A stretch of 64,000 nucleotides of DNA from G963667675 sp965249215 (GTDB lineage: Bacteria > Chloroflexota > Dehalococcoidia > Lucifugimonadales > UBA3495). How positions within the stretch are numbered: the first letter of the stretch is position 1; every line of letters begins with the position of its first letter. Positions 34,338-42,305 of the stretch are shown one piece after another. The stretch lies in the NCBI GenBank assembly GCA_965249215.1, contig CBDFLN010000002.1, forward strand, positions 372,001 through 436,000, in the 5' to 3' direction. The notes beneath the pieces were generated by a model. The model searched no databases. It saw nothing but the letters and a program-made list of their open reading frames with translations, and was not told the DNA's origin. The translations under genes and the position numbers were made by a program.

Positions 34338-34448
34338 CAGGCTAGGCCACTGTGTCCATGGCGCCGGGAAGCCCGCAGGCCGCGGTTCGACGCGGCCATC
34401 CCGGCGTCCGTTCGGTTGCCGCTCCAGTCATCCCCATTCTTGGCGTTC

Positions 34449-34904
34449 CTATCCTTTGGCTGGTTCCAGAACGTGGGCCGACTGGCGCCACAGGATCATT
34501 TGGCAGTTGGTGTTCCGAAAGATATACTCGGCCGTCGGCCCCATGTCCCACGAGCCCAATCGTTGCTTGTACGGTATTCCCAAAATGATCAGGTCTGCGT
34601 GCCGGTTCTCCGCCTCCATCACGATGGCCGGGCCCGGCTGCCGGGCCCGCAAGCACGTCGCCTGAACGCCCTTGCACTTTTCTTTGGACGCTATCGCCTC
34701 TATCCGGCTTAGAGTCGCCTCTCCGCGGTTGATGTCCGCCCTTATCTCGGCCTCCAGTGGCAGCCCCAGCGGCACCTCTATAACGTAAACCGCGTGGAGC
34801 TCTGCCTTGTATTCCCGGGCCGTGCGGCATGCCCAACGGAAGGCTAGTTCACTTATCTCGCTCCCGTTGACCGGAACGAGCATGCGCCTTGCGTCTATCC
34901 GCAT
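34449..34904 (-). CDS. universal stress protein (UspA family)
   Basis: A 151-residue UspA-fold protein: MLVPVNGSEISELAFRWACRTA at the N-terminus, HAVYVIEVPLGLPLEAE, and ADLIILGIPYKQRLGSWDMGPTAEYIFRNTNCQMILWR. The ATP-type motif G-2x-G-9x-G(S/T) is incomplete, since GxxxxRLGSWDMGPTAEY has only part of it. Within a potassium-uptake operon, Usp domains often act as nucleotide sensors for transporter gating. Confidence 0.85.
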   Translation of the reverse strand: MRIDARRMLVPVNGSEISELAFRWACRTAREYKAELHAVYVIEVPLGLPLEAEIRADINRGEATLSRIEAIASKEKCKGVQATCLRARQPGPAIVMEAENRHADLIILGIPYKQRLGSWDMGPTAEYIFRNTNCQMILWRQSAHVLEPAKG

Positions 34905-34953
34905 TTCCCGGTTTGGCCTCTAAGGTGCATCTAGATTGGATGTCAATGCGGTC

Positions 34954-35658
34954 TTATGCCGTCGTCGCCGCGGGCGCAGTCGGCGGCAACTCTCGGGCAG
35001 CGTTGTTCAACTGAAGGATTTGATAGTTGCTTCCCGCGACAATCAACACGTCGCCAATCTGTATTTGCTCGTCCCTGGCCGGATGCAGAAACGAACTGCG
35101 GCCCCGCCGGATAGCCAGCAGGGACACCCCCTGGTTGTCCTGCGTTCCCGCCAGCCCCACTTCCTCCAAAGTGTGGCCGATCATCTGCTCCGGCGGCTGT
35201 ATCTTGCTGATTCCGTAGTTGGGCAGAATCGGCATGTGGTCCATGACCCCGGGGTCGAACCCAATGTGGGCCGTCCTCCAGGCGCTCTCCATCTCCGGAT
35301 AGACTATCCTATCGGCTCCCACTTTCTCCAAGGTCGACCCGTGCAGTTCGTTGGCAGCTCTGGCGATGACGTACGGAACTCCGATGCTCTTGAGCAACAC
35401 CGTAATCATAATGCTGGTCTGCACGTTCTCGCCGGCCAGCGCCACCACCGCCACGTCGAAGTCCGCCACGTCCAACTGTCTCAAAACCGCCTCGTTGGAG
35501 GCGTCGGCCCGCACCGCATAGGTCACGTGGCCCGACAGGTCCTGGACCTTCGCCTCGTCCGTGTCAATTACCAATACGTCGTGGCCCGACTGGTACAATT
35601 CCCTGGCCACCGCCGCGCCAAACCGGGCCGCGCCGATGACGCAGACCTGCTTCTTCAT
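34954..35658 (-). CDS. TrkA/KtrA-type potassium uptake regulator
   Basis: A 234-residue protein with RCK-N (VCVIGAARFGAAVARELYQSG, VIDTDEAKVQDL, ADASNEAVLRQL, FDVAVVALAGENVQTSI) and RCK-C (MIGHTLEEVGLAGTQDNQGVSLLAI, QIQIGDVLIVAGS) domains. The dinucleotide-binding loop G-A-A-R-F-G and the acidic VIDTD end fit NAD(H)/ADP binding. GGAGGGAGG precedes the ATG. It begins 12 bases after the trkH stop, as expected for the cognate regulator of that transporter. Confidence 0.92.
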   Translation of the reverse strand: MKKQVCVIGAARFGAAVARELYQSGHDVLVIDTDEAKVQDLSGHVTYAVRADASNEAVLRQLDVADFDVAVVALAGENVQTSIMITVLLKSIGVPYVIARAANELHGSTLEKVGADRIVYPEMESAWRTAHIGFDPGVMDHMPILPNYGISKIQPPEQMIGHTLEEVGLAGTQDNQGVSLLAIRRGRSSFLHPARDEQIQIGDVLIVAGSNYQILQLNNAARELPPTAPAATTA

Positions 35659-35670
35659 GCCCTCCCTCCG

Positions 35671-37140
35671 TCAGCCTATTTTAACTCTTTCCTGGGCATA
35701 GCGATATAGACTTCCCTCTTCACGCGGCGCTAATGCCAGGGCCAGGGTGATAGGCCCCAACCGTCCCACTACCATGGCGGCCATGAACAACGCCTTGCCT
35801 GCCAGGCTCAGGTCCCTCACTATACCCGTGGACGAGCCGGTGGTGCCGAAGGCGGACACGGTGTCGAACAGCAGGTTCACGAAGGGAATGTCAGGGTCGG
35901 TCAACGTGAGCGCCGGCAGGAGCATGGCGATGATTCCGACTCCCACCACGGCTACGGTCAACGCCCTCATTACCTGTATCTGGGCGATCTCCCGCCCGAA
36001 GGCCTCAGCCTGAGAGCGGCCTCGCATAGACGCGACGACCGCCGCCACGATCACCGCGAACGTTGCCACCTTGATTCCGCCTGCCACAGATCCCGATGCC
36101 CCGCCGATGAACATTAGTCCCGGATACACCAGCTTGGTAAAGTCCTGGGTCTCGGCAAAGTCCACCGCGTTAAATCCCGCAGTGCGGCCGCTGACCGAGT
36201 GGAAAACGGCCGACATCACCTTGTCGCCCACCGCCAGGCCGCCTATAGTCCCGTCGTTGGCGAACTCCGCCAGCAGGAATACCCCCGCTCCCAGGCCCCA
36301 CAAAAACAGGCTGGCAACGATGACCAGCTTGGTGTCCAGGCTAAAGCGGCCAAACCTCCGGTGGCGGGCAACGTCCACCAGCACGGTCCAGCCGATGCCG
36401 CCCAGGATGATTAGCGCCATCATTATTCCCAGCAGCGTCCCCTCCGTACCCAGCCGCGTCAGACCGCTGCCCACGGGCAGCTCTGGCAATATGGAGAACC
36501 CCGCGCTGTTGAAGCTGGAAACCGACAGGAACATCGACTGCCAGATAGATTCTCCCAGACCCATGCCGTCCAGCCCGGCAGTCCGCCAGAAAATCGCCGC
36601 CGCTCCTGCTGCATATATCAGGAAGGCCACCAGGAACAGGTAGCTGGATACCTGACGCAGTCCCACCATCCGATCTGCGTGCAGGGTCTCTTGCATCACC
36701 ATCCGTTCCTGCAACGTCGACCGTTGGCCCATGATGAGCAGCAGGAACGTTGCCACCGCCATGAATCCCAGGCCGCCCACCAACATCAGGAAGAAAATCA
36801 CGGCCTGGCCGAAGCTGGACCAATAGGTGTGCGTATCCACCAGGGTCAGCCCGGTCACCGTCACCGCAGATATCGCCGTGAAGAATGCAATCACCGGCGA
36901 CGTGAAACCGTTCTCATTGCTGGCCACGGGCAGCGCCAGCAACAGGGCGCCAAGTACGCTCAGGAACAGGAACCCGGACAGCAGGATGTACGGAGAGTTG
37001 AACATCCGCTGGGGACGCCGCAAGGGCGGCTCCTCCGCCACCGTGGGAGCAACTTCCCATTGCCGGGCCTGCCGTATGACGATGTCCCGCGTGCTGCGCC
37101 TTCGCTCTACGCCCATCGGCGGCCGCCTTGCTCGGTCCAT
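35671..37140 (-). CDS. TrkH/KtrB-type potassium transporter
   Basis: A 489-residue membrane protein with the four M1-P-M2 repeats of the SKT superfamily. The selectivity-filter loops are AISAVTVTGLTLVD, SVSSFNSAGFSILP, HSVSGRTAGFNAVD and TVSAFGTTGSSTGIV; each keeps the central Gly. The cytoplasmic N-terminal 45 residues are basic. The third loop with GRTAGF matches KtrB and TrkH alike. It is the first gene of the minus-strand operon and moves K+ (possibly with Na+) under control of the TrkA proteins that follow. Confidence 0.93.
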   Translation of the reverse strand: MDRARRPPMGVERRRSTRDIVIRQARQWEVAPTVAEEPPLRRPQRMFNSPYILLSGFLFLSVLGALLLALPVASNENGFTSPVIAFFTAISAVTVTGLTLVDTHTYWSSFGQAVIFFLMLVGGLGFMAVATFLLLIMGQRSTLQERMVMQETLHADRMVGLRQVSSYLFLVAFLIYAAGAAAIFWRTAGLDGMGLGESIWQSMFLSVSSFNSAGFSILPELPVGSGLTRLGTEGTLLGIMMALIILGGIGWTVLVDVARHRRFGRFSLDTKLVIVASLFLWGLGAGVFLLAEFANDGTIGGLAVGDKVMSAVFHSVSGRTAGFNAVDFAETQDFTKLVYPGLMFIGGASGSVAGGIKVATFAVIVAAVVASMRGRSQAEAFGREIAQIQVMRALTVAVVGVGIIAMLLPALTLTDPDIPFVNLLFDTVSAFGTTGSSTGIVRDLSLAGKALFMAAMVVGRLGPITLALALAPREEGSLYRYAQERVKIG

Positions 37141-37430
37141 GCCGGCCCCAGGCCGTCATCCGTAGCGTGCCCGCTATCGAACAACGTCCCTGGGGGTACG
37201 GAAGGGTACAGGGTTGGGGTGCAGCGGTTCAAAAGAGGAGAGGCTTCTCTTGCTCTGTATGGGGTTGACGACTGCGCCGGCAAGTTGCCCCCGTCGGCTA
37301 TTCGCCGTAGATACGGCTCTGAGAGCCTGTCACTTTTCCGGGCCGGGTCTTGACGGAGCCTGGGCGCTCACGAAAATCGCCGGTGGTTGGCTGTCTAAAC
37401 CTGGGGCTTGGCGCCCGATTGACAACACGG

Positions 37431-37459
37431 ATTCTAGAATCTTGTGGTTCCGGTGTCAA
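37431..37459 (-). promoter_or_regulatory. promoter of the trkH operon
   Basis: On the minus strand TTGACA (37459-37454), 17 bases, then TAGAAT (37436-37431). The -10 lies inside the palindrome GATTCTAGAATC, and GATTGACA with TGTCAATC (37417-37424, 37454-37461) gives an outer inverted repeat. The predicted leader to the trkH ATG is about 280 bases. I see no match to the c-di-AMP (ydaO) riboswitch consensus. Confidence 0.6.
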
Positions 37460-37566
37460 TCAACCAGGCGCCCTCACCCTTACTACCCCGCTCCGGCAGC
37501 CCTCCGCGGCGTTCCCCTAATCCGGTTACTGGACCATCTTCGCCGGGGATGCCCGCCGCCTTTGTA

Positions 37567-37575
37567 TGCTAATAT
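37567..37575 (+). promoter_or_regulatory. extended -10 promoter of leuS
   Basis: TGC followed by TAATAT (37570-37575), with no -35 match. The leuS start is 46 bases downstream. No T-box anti-terminator pattern was recognised. Confidence 0.45.
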
Positions 37576-37620
37576 ATTGGGCGGGGTGGGCGGGCGTCTA
37601 AAGTATGGAGGTTGTCGTGC

Positions 37621-40116
37621 ATGGCGGCTAGTTCCCGGCAGGTGGAGCGGCGCTTCGACCCGGAGGCTATTGATCGCAAGTGGCAGGACCGCTGGGCGCG
37701 GGACGGCCTGCATCGCGTGGCGCATGACGATCCCCGGCCCAAGTGGTACGAGATGACCATGTACCCTTACCCGTCGGGCGACCTGCACATCGGCCACTGG
37801 TACGCCCTGGCTCCATCCGACTGCCACGCCCGCTTCCGCCGCATGCAGGGGTACAACGTCCTCCACCCCATCGGTTTCGACGCCTTCGGACTTCCCGCCG
37901 AGAACGCCGCCATCAGCCGCGGCATCCACCCCCAGACCTGGACCATGAGCAACATCGACAACATGCGCCGCCAGCTGCGTTCCGTCGGCGCAATCTACGA
38001 CTGGGACCGGGAAATCAATACCTGCGGGCCAGAATACTACCGCTGGAACCAGTGGTACTTCCTAAAGCTTTACGAACACGGCCTGGCCTATCGGGCCAAG
38101 GCGCCCGTGGTCTGGTGTCCCTCGTGCCAGACCGTCCTGGCCAACGAGCAGGTGCTCAACGGGGCCTGCGAGCGTTGCGACGCCGTCGTTACCCGTCGCG
38201 ACCTGGAGCAATGGTTCTTCAAGATTACCGACTACGCCGAACGCCTGTTGGACTTCAGCGGCCTCACCGACTGGCCCGACAAAATCCTGACCATGCAGAC
38301 CAACTGGATTGGCCGCAGTGAGGGCGTAGAAGTCAGTTTCGACATCTCTCACCTGGACGCCGGGGACAGCGAAATTCGCACCTTTACTACCAGGATCGAC
38401 ACCATCTTCGGTGTCACCTTCCTGGTGCTGGCTCCCGAGCACCCCCTTGTTCCCCGGCTTACCACTGGCGACCGCCGGGCAGCCGTGGAAGCCTACGTAG
38501 ACCGCGCCCGCCGGACCTCCGAAATCGAACGCTTGTCCACCGAGACCGAAAAGACCGGCGAGTTCCTCGGCTCCTACGCCGTCAACCGCCTCAACGGTGA
38601 GCGGGCGCCCATCTTCATCGGGGACTACACCCTGATGAGCTACGGCACCGGGGCGGTGATGGGCGTCCCCGCCCACGACGCCCGGGATTTCGCCTTTGCC
38701 CGGAAATACAGCCTCCCCGTGCGCACCGTCATCGCGCCCCTGTCCTGGGACGGCTCCGCACCTACCGAGGCCTACCTGGATGACGGCTTTATGACCAACT
38801 CCGGCCGCTACGAAGGCATGACCAACCAGGAGGGCATGGAAGCCATAGCCGCCGACGTGGAACGCAACGGCTGGGGACGCCGCACCGTGTCCTACCGCCT
38901 GCGCGACTGGCTCATCTCCCGCCAGCGTTACTGGGGCACCCCCATACCCATCGTATATTGCGGGCCTTGCGGCGTGGTCCCTGTGCCTGAAGACCAGCTC
39001 CCGGTGCTGTTGCCGGGCGATGCCGAATTCAAGCCCACCGGCGAGTCCCCCCTGGCTGGGAACCAGGGGTTCGTCAACACCTCTTGCCCCCAATGCGGCG
39101 GCCCGGCGCGCCGCGAGACCGACACCATGGACACCTTCATGGACTCGTCCTGGTACATGATGCGCTACCTCAGCCCCGGCTACGACAGAGGCCCCGTGGA
39201 CCCGTCGGTGGTCAACCGCTGGCTTCCCGTGGACCAGTACACCGGCGGCGCGGAGCACGCCGTCATGCACCTGCTCTACTCCCGCTTCTTCATCAAGGCC
39301 CTGCACGACCTGGGCCTGGTCGATTTCGACGAGCCGTTCCTCCGCCTGTACAACCAGGGTGTAATCCTGGGTGAAGACCACGAGAAGATGAGCAAGAGCC
39401 GCGGCAACGTGGTCAATCCCGACGAGGTTGTTTCTCAGTTGGGAGCCGATGCCGTCCGCTGTTTCCTGATGTTCATCGGCCCCTGGGACCAGGGCGGCCC
39501 TTGGAGCGATGTCGGCATCAACGGCATGGCCCGCTGGCTCAACCGGGTCTGGGACATCCTGGAGCGCGACCCCGCCCGGCTGGACGACAGCCGCGACGCC
39601 CCGCAGGCGGGCGCACAGCGGGACCAGACCGTCCGGGAGACCCAGCGCCTTTTGCACCAGACCGTGCGCAAGTGCCACAACGACCTCGACCGTTTCAAGT
39701 TCAACACCGCCATCGCCGCCCTGATGGAATTCTCCAACCACCTCAACCGGGTGTGGGCCGACGCGAGCATAGACCCAGAAACCTGGAGCGAGTGCGTCGA
39801 GAAGTTCCTGCTGATGCTTGCCCCCATCGCCCCCCACGTTTCCGAGGAGTTGTGGGAACGCACCGGCCGCGAATACAGCATCCACCAACAGCCCTTCCCT
39901 GGTTGGGACGAGGACCTGGCCGCCGAAGACACCATTACTTTGGTCGTCCAGGTAAACGGCAAGGTCAGGGACCGTCTCCAGGTCCCCGCCGACATTCAAG
40001 AGGACGACGCTCGGGAGTTGGCCCTGGCCAGCCCGCGGGTCAAGTCCTATACCGGCGGGAAGCCGGTGGGCAAGGCCGTCTACGTCCCCGGACGCCTGGT
40101 GAACCTGGTCGTCTAG
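37621..40116 (+). CDS. leuS: leucyl-tRNA synthetase
   Basis: An 831-residue class I aminoacyl-tRNA synthetase. HIGH is at residues 56-59 in YPYPSGDLHIGHWYAL, and KMSKS at 589-593 in EDHEKMSKSRGNVVNPDE. The editing domain lies between them (FTTRIDTIFGVTFLVLAPEHP, GAVMGVPAHDARDFAFA). Zinc-type CPSC and CERC pairs (VVWCPSC, GACERCD) sit at residues 160-185, and a second pair (CGPCG, CPQCGG) before KMSKS. The ATG at 37621 is preferred to the TTG at 37612 because GGAGG is nine bases upstream. Confidence 0.97.
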   Translation: MAASSRQVERRFDPEAIDRKWQDRWARDGLHRVAHDDPRPKWYEMTMYPYPSGDLHIGHWYALAPSDCHARFRRMQGYNVLHPIGFDAFGLPAENAAISRGIHPQTWTMSNIDNMRRQLRSVGAIYDWDREINTCGPEYYRWNQWYFLKLYEHGLAYRAKAPVVWCPSCQTVLANEQVLNGACERCDAVVTRRDLEQWFFKITDYAERLLDFSGLTDWPDKILTMQTNWIGRSEGVEVSFDISHLDAGDSEIRTFTTRIDTIFGVTFLVLAPEHPLVPRLTTGDRRAAVEAYVDRARRTSEIERLSTETEKTGEFLGSYAVNRLNGERAPIFIGDYTLMSYGTGAVMGVPAHDARDFAFARKYSLPVRTVIAPLSWDGSAPTEAYLDDGFMTNSGRYEGMTNQEGMEAIAADVERNGWGRRTVSYRLRDWLISRQRYWGTPIPIVYCGPCGVVPVPEDQLPVLLPGDAEFKPTGESPLAGNQGFVNTSCPQCGGPARRETDTMDTFMDSSWYMMRYLSPGYDRGPVDPSVVNRWLPVDQYTGGAEHAVMHLLYSRFFIKALHDLGLVDFDEPFLRLYNQGVILGEDHEKMSKSRGNVVNPDEVVSQLGADAVRCFLMFIGPWDQGGPWSDVGINGMARWLNRVWDILERDPARLDDSRDAPQAGAQRDQTVRETQRLLHQTVRKCHNDLDRFKFNTAIAALMEFSNHLNRVWADASIDPETWSECVEKFLLMLAPIAPHVSEELWERTGREYSIHQQPFPGWDEDLAAEDTITLVVQVNGKVRDRLQVPADIQEDDARELALASPRVKSYTGGKPVGKAVYVPGRLVNLVV

Positions 40117-40126
40117 TGATTGCCCC

Positions 40127-40852
40127 ATGACCAACCCAGCGCCAGCAGCAAACAACGGCCGCCTCTACGGTATCGGCGTGGGCCCCGGCGATCCTGAGTT
40201 GCTCACGGTAAAAGCCCAGCGCCTGCTCCAGAGCGTCCCGGCCGTCTGCTTCACCCAGCTGGACGACGGGCGGCCCAGTTACGCCCTCAACGTCGTTCAG
40301 GAGTTTCTGGCCGACCTCAAGCCCGCTCTTATCCCCATCATCGTCCCTTCCGACGACACACCGGTCAGCGAAGAGACCTGGGAGGACGCCGCCTCTCGCA
40401 TCAGCGGGCATCTCCGCCAGGGCCGGGACGTGGCCTTCATCACTGAAGGCGACCCCATGCTATACAGCGAATTCTCCAACCTGCTGGCCTGCGTCCGCAG
40501 CAAGTATCCCGACTTGGCCGTAGAAGTCATACCCGGGGTCTCGTCCGTGATGGCCGCCGCGGCCAGCTCTGCAGTGTCCCTGGTCTCCCACGGTCAACGG
40601 CTGGCCATCCTGCCCGCCGTATACGGCATTGACGACCTGCGGGAGGCCATAAGAAATTACGACACCATTGTCCTCATGGAAGTCAATCACGCTTTGCTCA
40701 AGGCCTTGGCCAACCTGGAAAACCTGGGCCTCGCCGGTAAAGCCATCTACGTCCGCCGGGCCACCACCCAGCGGGAGGAAGTGGTCCAGGACATCCAGCA
40801 GCTCACCGAAGAAGACCTGGACTATTTCTCCCTGCTCATCATCAAGCGTTAG
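40127..40852 (+). CDS. cobI: precorrin-2 C(20)-methyltransferase
   Basis: A 241-residue SAM-dependent methylase of the tetrapyrrole (Cob/Cbi) family. GRLYGIGVGPGDPELLTVKAQRLL at residues 11-34 is the P-loop-like SAM site of this family; GRDVAFITEGDPMLYSEF and VEVIPGVSSVMAAAASS are the second and third family motifs. The pattern fits CobI/CbiL best. No other corrin genes are nearby, so either the pathway is dispersed or this is a leftover. A B12-binding radical SAM protein is encoded 1.5 kb away. Confidence 0.85.
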   Translation: MTNPAPAANNGRLYGIGVGPGDPELLTVKAQRLLQSVPAVCFTQLDDGRPSYALNVVQEFLADLKPALIPIIVPSDDTPVSEETWEDAASRISGHLRQGRDVAFITEGDPMLYSEFSNLLACVRSKYPDLAVEVIPGVSSVMAAAASSAVSLVSHGQRLAILPAVYGIDDLREAIRNYDTIVLMEVNHALLKALANLENLGLAGKAIYVRRATTQREEVVQDIQQLTEEDLDYFSLLIIKR

Positions 40853-41056
40853 GCGTCAGAAACAACGCAATTGGTGAAACAGCTAAGGCCTGACAGCGCG
40901 TCGGTATGCCTGGACATATCGGCCGTTTATGGCTTTGAAGGATTCACCGCGGGAATGGCCATAGGGTTTGCGGTGAAGCTGCATTGCTCGGCGCAACTCG
41001 GCCCTGGGCCTCTGGCTCCGCCGATACCGGGGAATGTCTTATAGAGCGTTTGCGCC

Positions 41057-41860
41057 CTAAGAACCCGACAAAAACCGCTGCACCAGCGCCGTAAACTCGT
41101 CGGCCTTCTCTATCTCCGGATGATGGCCGCAGTCCTCCAGCACCTCTAGCTGCGAGCCCTGGATGGCTTTTTGGAAGACCTCGCCGGCGCTCAGCGGCAC
41201 GATGGCGTCCTGTCGTCCCCAAACGAGCAACGTCGGCAGGCCGCTCAGCCTGGTCAGCAGGTCCGGCAGCGCCGGATAGTACATGTACGGCCGCCACCCC
41301 AGCCGGGCCGATTCCTCCCGGGCCACCTCCCACGACTCCCGCAGCTCCGGCGAAGGATCGTCTGGGCAAACCGCCTTGAACTCTTCAACCTGGTCGGGAT
41401 TCAGGAATCCCTCGGTAATGAACGTCGGAGCCAGCTCCAGGAACATGTCGTATATCTGCCCCGTCGGGGGCTTGATGCCCATTGGCGCCACCAAGACAAG
41501 CTTCTTGAAGAACTGGGGGCACATGGTCGCCAGTTCGCTGGCCAGCCATCCCCCCATCGATAGGCCCATCACGTTCACTTGACCCAATCCCAAATCGTCC
41601 AGCGCATGAAGGTACCAGCCGGCCATGTCCCTCATGTTCATAATCCAGGGCAACGCCGGAGTGGTCCCGTAACCGGGATGCGACGGGATATAGAGCTTGT
41701 AATTCTTGGCCAGCGTCTCCTGGTAGTTCAGCCACGCCTGATGCCCCAATTCGTCGTGGATGATCAGCAGGGGCTCCCCGTCGCCCCCGGTCACCAACTG
41801 CAACGGGGTATCCGCCGCGTTGACGGTTTCTTCAGTCCAAGTGGTGCCGGTCGTAGTCAT
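41057..41860 (-). CDS. alpha/beta hydrolase
   Basis: A 267-residue alpha/beta-hydrolase-fold enzyme. The nucleophile elbow is GLSMGG with Ser101, the acid is in LVWGRQDAIVP, and the histidine in LEDCGHHPEIEKADEF. The oxyanion segment IIHDELGHQAWLN differs from the common HGxPG. I start at ATG 41860 since AAGGAG lies 10 bases upstream; ATG 41869 would leave only one base between. The substrate is unknown. It is convergent with cobI. Confidence 0.85.
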   Translation of the reverse strand: MTTTGTTWTEETVNAADTPLQLVTGGDGEPLLIIHDELGHQAWLNYQETLAKNYKLYIPSHPGYGTTPALPWIMNMRDMAGWYLHALDDLGLGQVNVMGLSMGGWLASELATMCPQFFKKLVLVAPMGIKPPTGQIYDMFLELAPTFITEGFLNPDQVEEFKAVCPDDPSPELRESWEVAREESARLGWRPYMYYPALPDLLTRLSGLPTLLVWGRQDAIVPLSAGEVFQKAIQGSQLEVLEDCGHHPEIEKADEFTALVQRFLSGS

Positions 41861-42165
41861 GCGGTCCATTCTCCTTGGCGGCGTCGTACCTGGGTAGTAT
41901 GATTTGCCGGGTGGTCAACCCCGCTGATTGTCGGCTTAGCCCTTCTGCTTGTCAAGTTTGGCGGCCGTCGCCCCGCCTTATCCAACAATTGCGCGCCGGT
42001 ACCTTTACGGGCTTGAATTTGGTAATATGGATGGTGACGTTTCACCCAACGGCTTGGGGAACCCAAAGTGGCCTTTGCAGGCTCCCGGGTCCACTTGGGC
42101 GGGGCCGCGGGAATGCCCGTAGCCCGGAAATAAATTGGATGTGTGTTTACGTAACTTAAATGCGG

Positions 42166-42188
42166 TATAATATAGATCGAAAATCGAT
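42166..42188 (+). promoter_or_regulatory. -10 element and small palindrome for the radical SAM gene
   Basis: TATAAT (42166-42171) has a poor -35 (GTGTTT, 42143-42148). A perfect inverted repeat, ATCGA-AAA-TCGAT (42176-42188), covers the expected transcription start. Confidence 0.5.
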
Positions 42189-42205
42189 GGTTGTGCCGTT
42201 GGGAC

Positions 42206-42293
42206 GGGCGTTTCAGACCGGTGAGGCCGACACCTTTGTCAGGGTGTCCCTTGCGGGACCGGCAAATCCGGTGAAAGCATATACGCCCGGAGG
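42206..42293 (+). promoter_or_regulatory. structured leader RNA, candidate riboswitch
   Basis: GGGCGT (42206-42211) pairs with ACGCCC (42283-42288), closing a domain that holds a hairpin GACACC/GGTGTC (42229-42234 with 42243-42248) and a second hairpin ACCGG-CAAAT-CCGGT (42258-42272). A further ACCGGT at 42217 could compete for the second hairpin. The closing stem directly abuts the GGAGG (42289-42293) of the next gene, so folding could control access of the ribosome. I could not match it to the cobalamin, SAM, TPP or other classes I know. Confidence 0.45.
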
Positions 42294-42305
42294 ATGGGAA
42301 CGAGA

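Noticed and set aside
37141..37430. c-di-AMP (ydaO) riboswitch in the trkH leader
   Set aside because: Biologically attractive, but the GGGGGAACC and GGGGTGAATCC blocks of that class are not found.
37441..37611. T-box leader before leuS
   Set aside because: No T-box sequence or specifier-loop and anti-terminator pattern was recognised, and the likely extended -10 leaves a leader of under 50 bases.
38062..40155. Long minus-strand ORF of 697 codons
   Set aside because: It is antisense to leuS, arises from GC-rich codon bias, and shows no protein-like composition.
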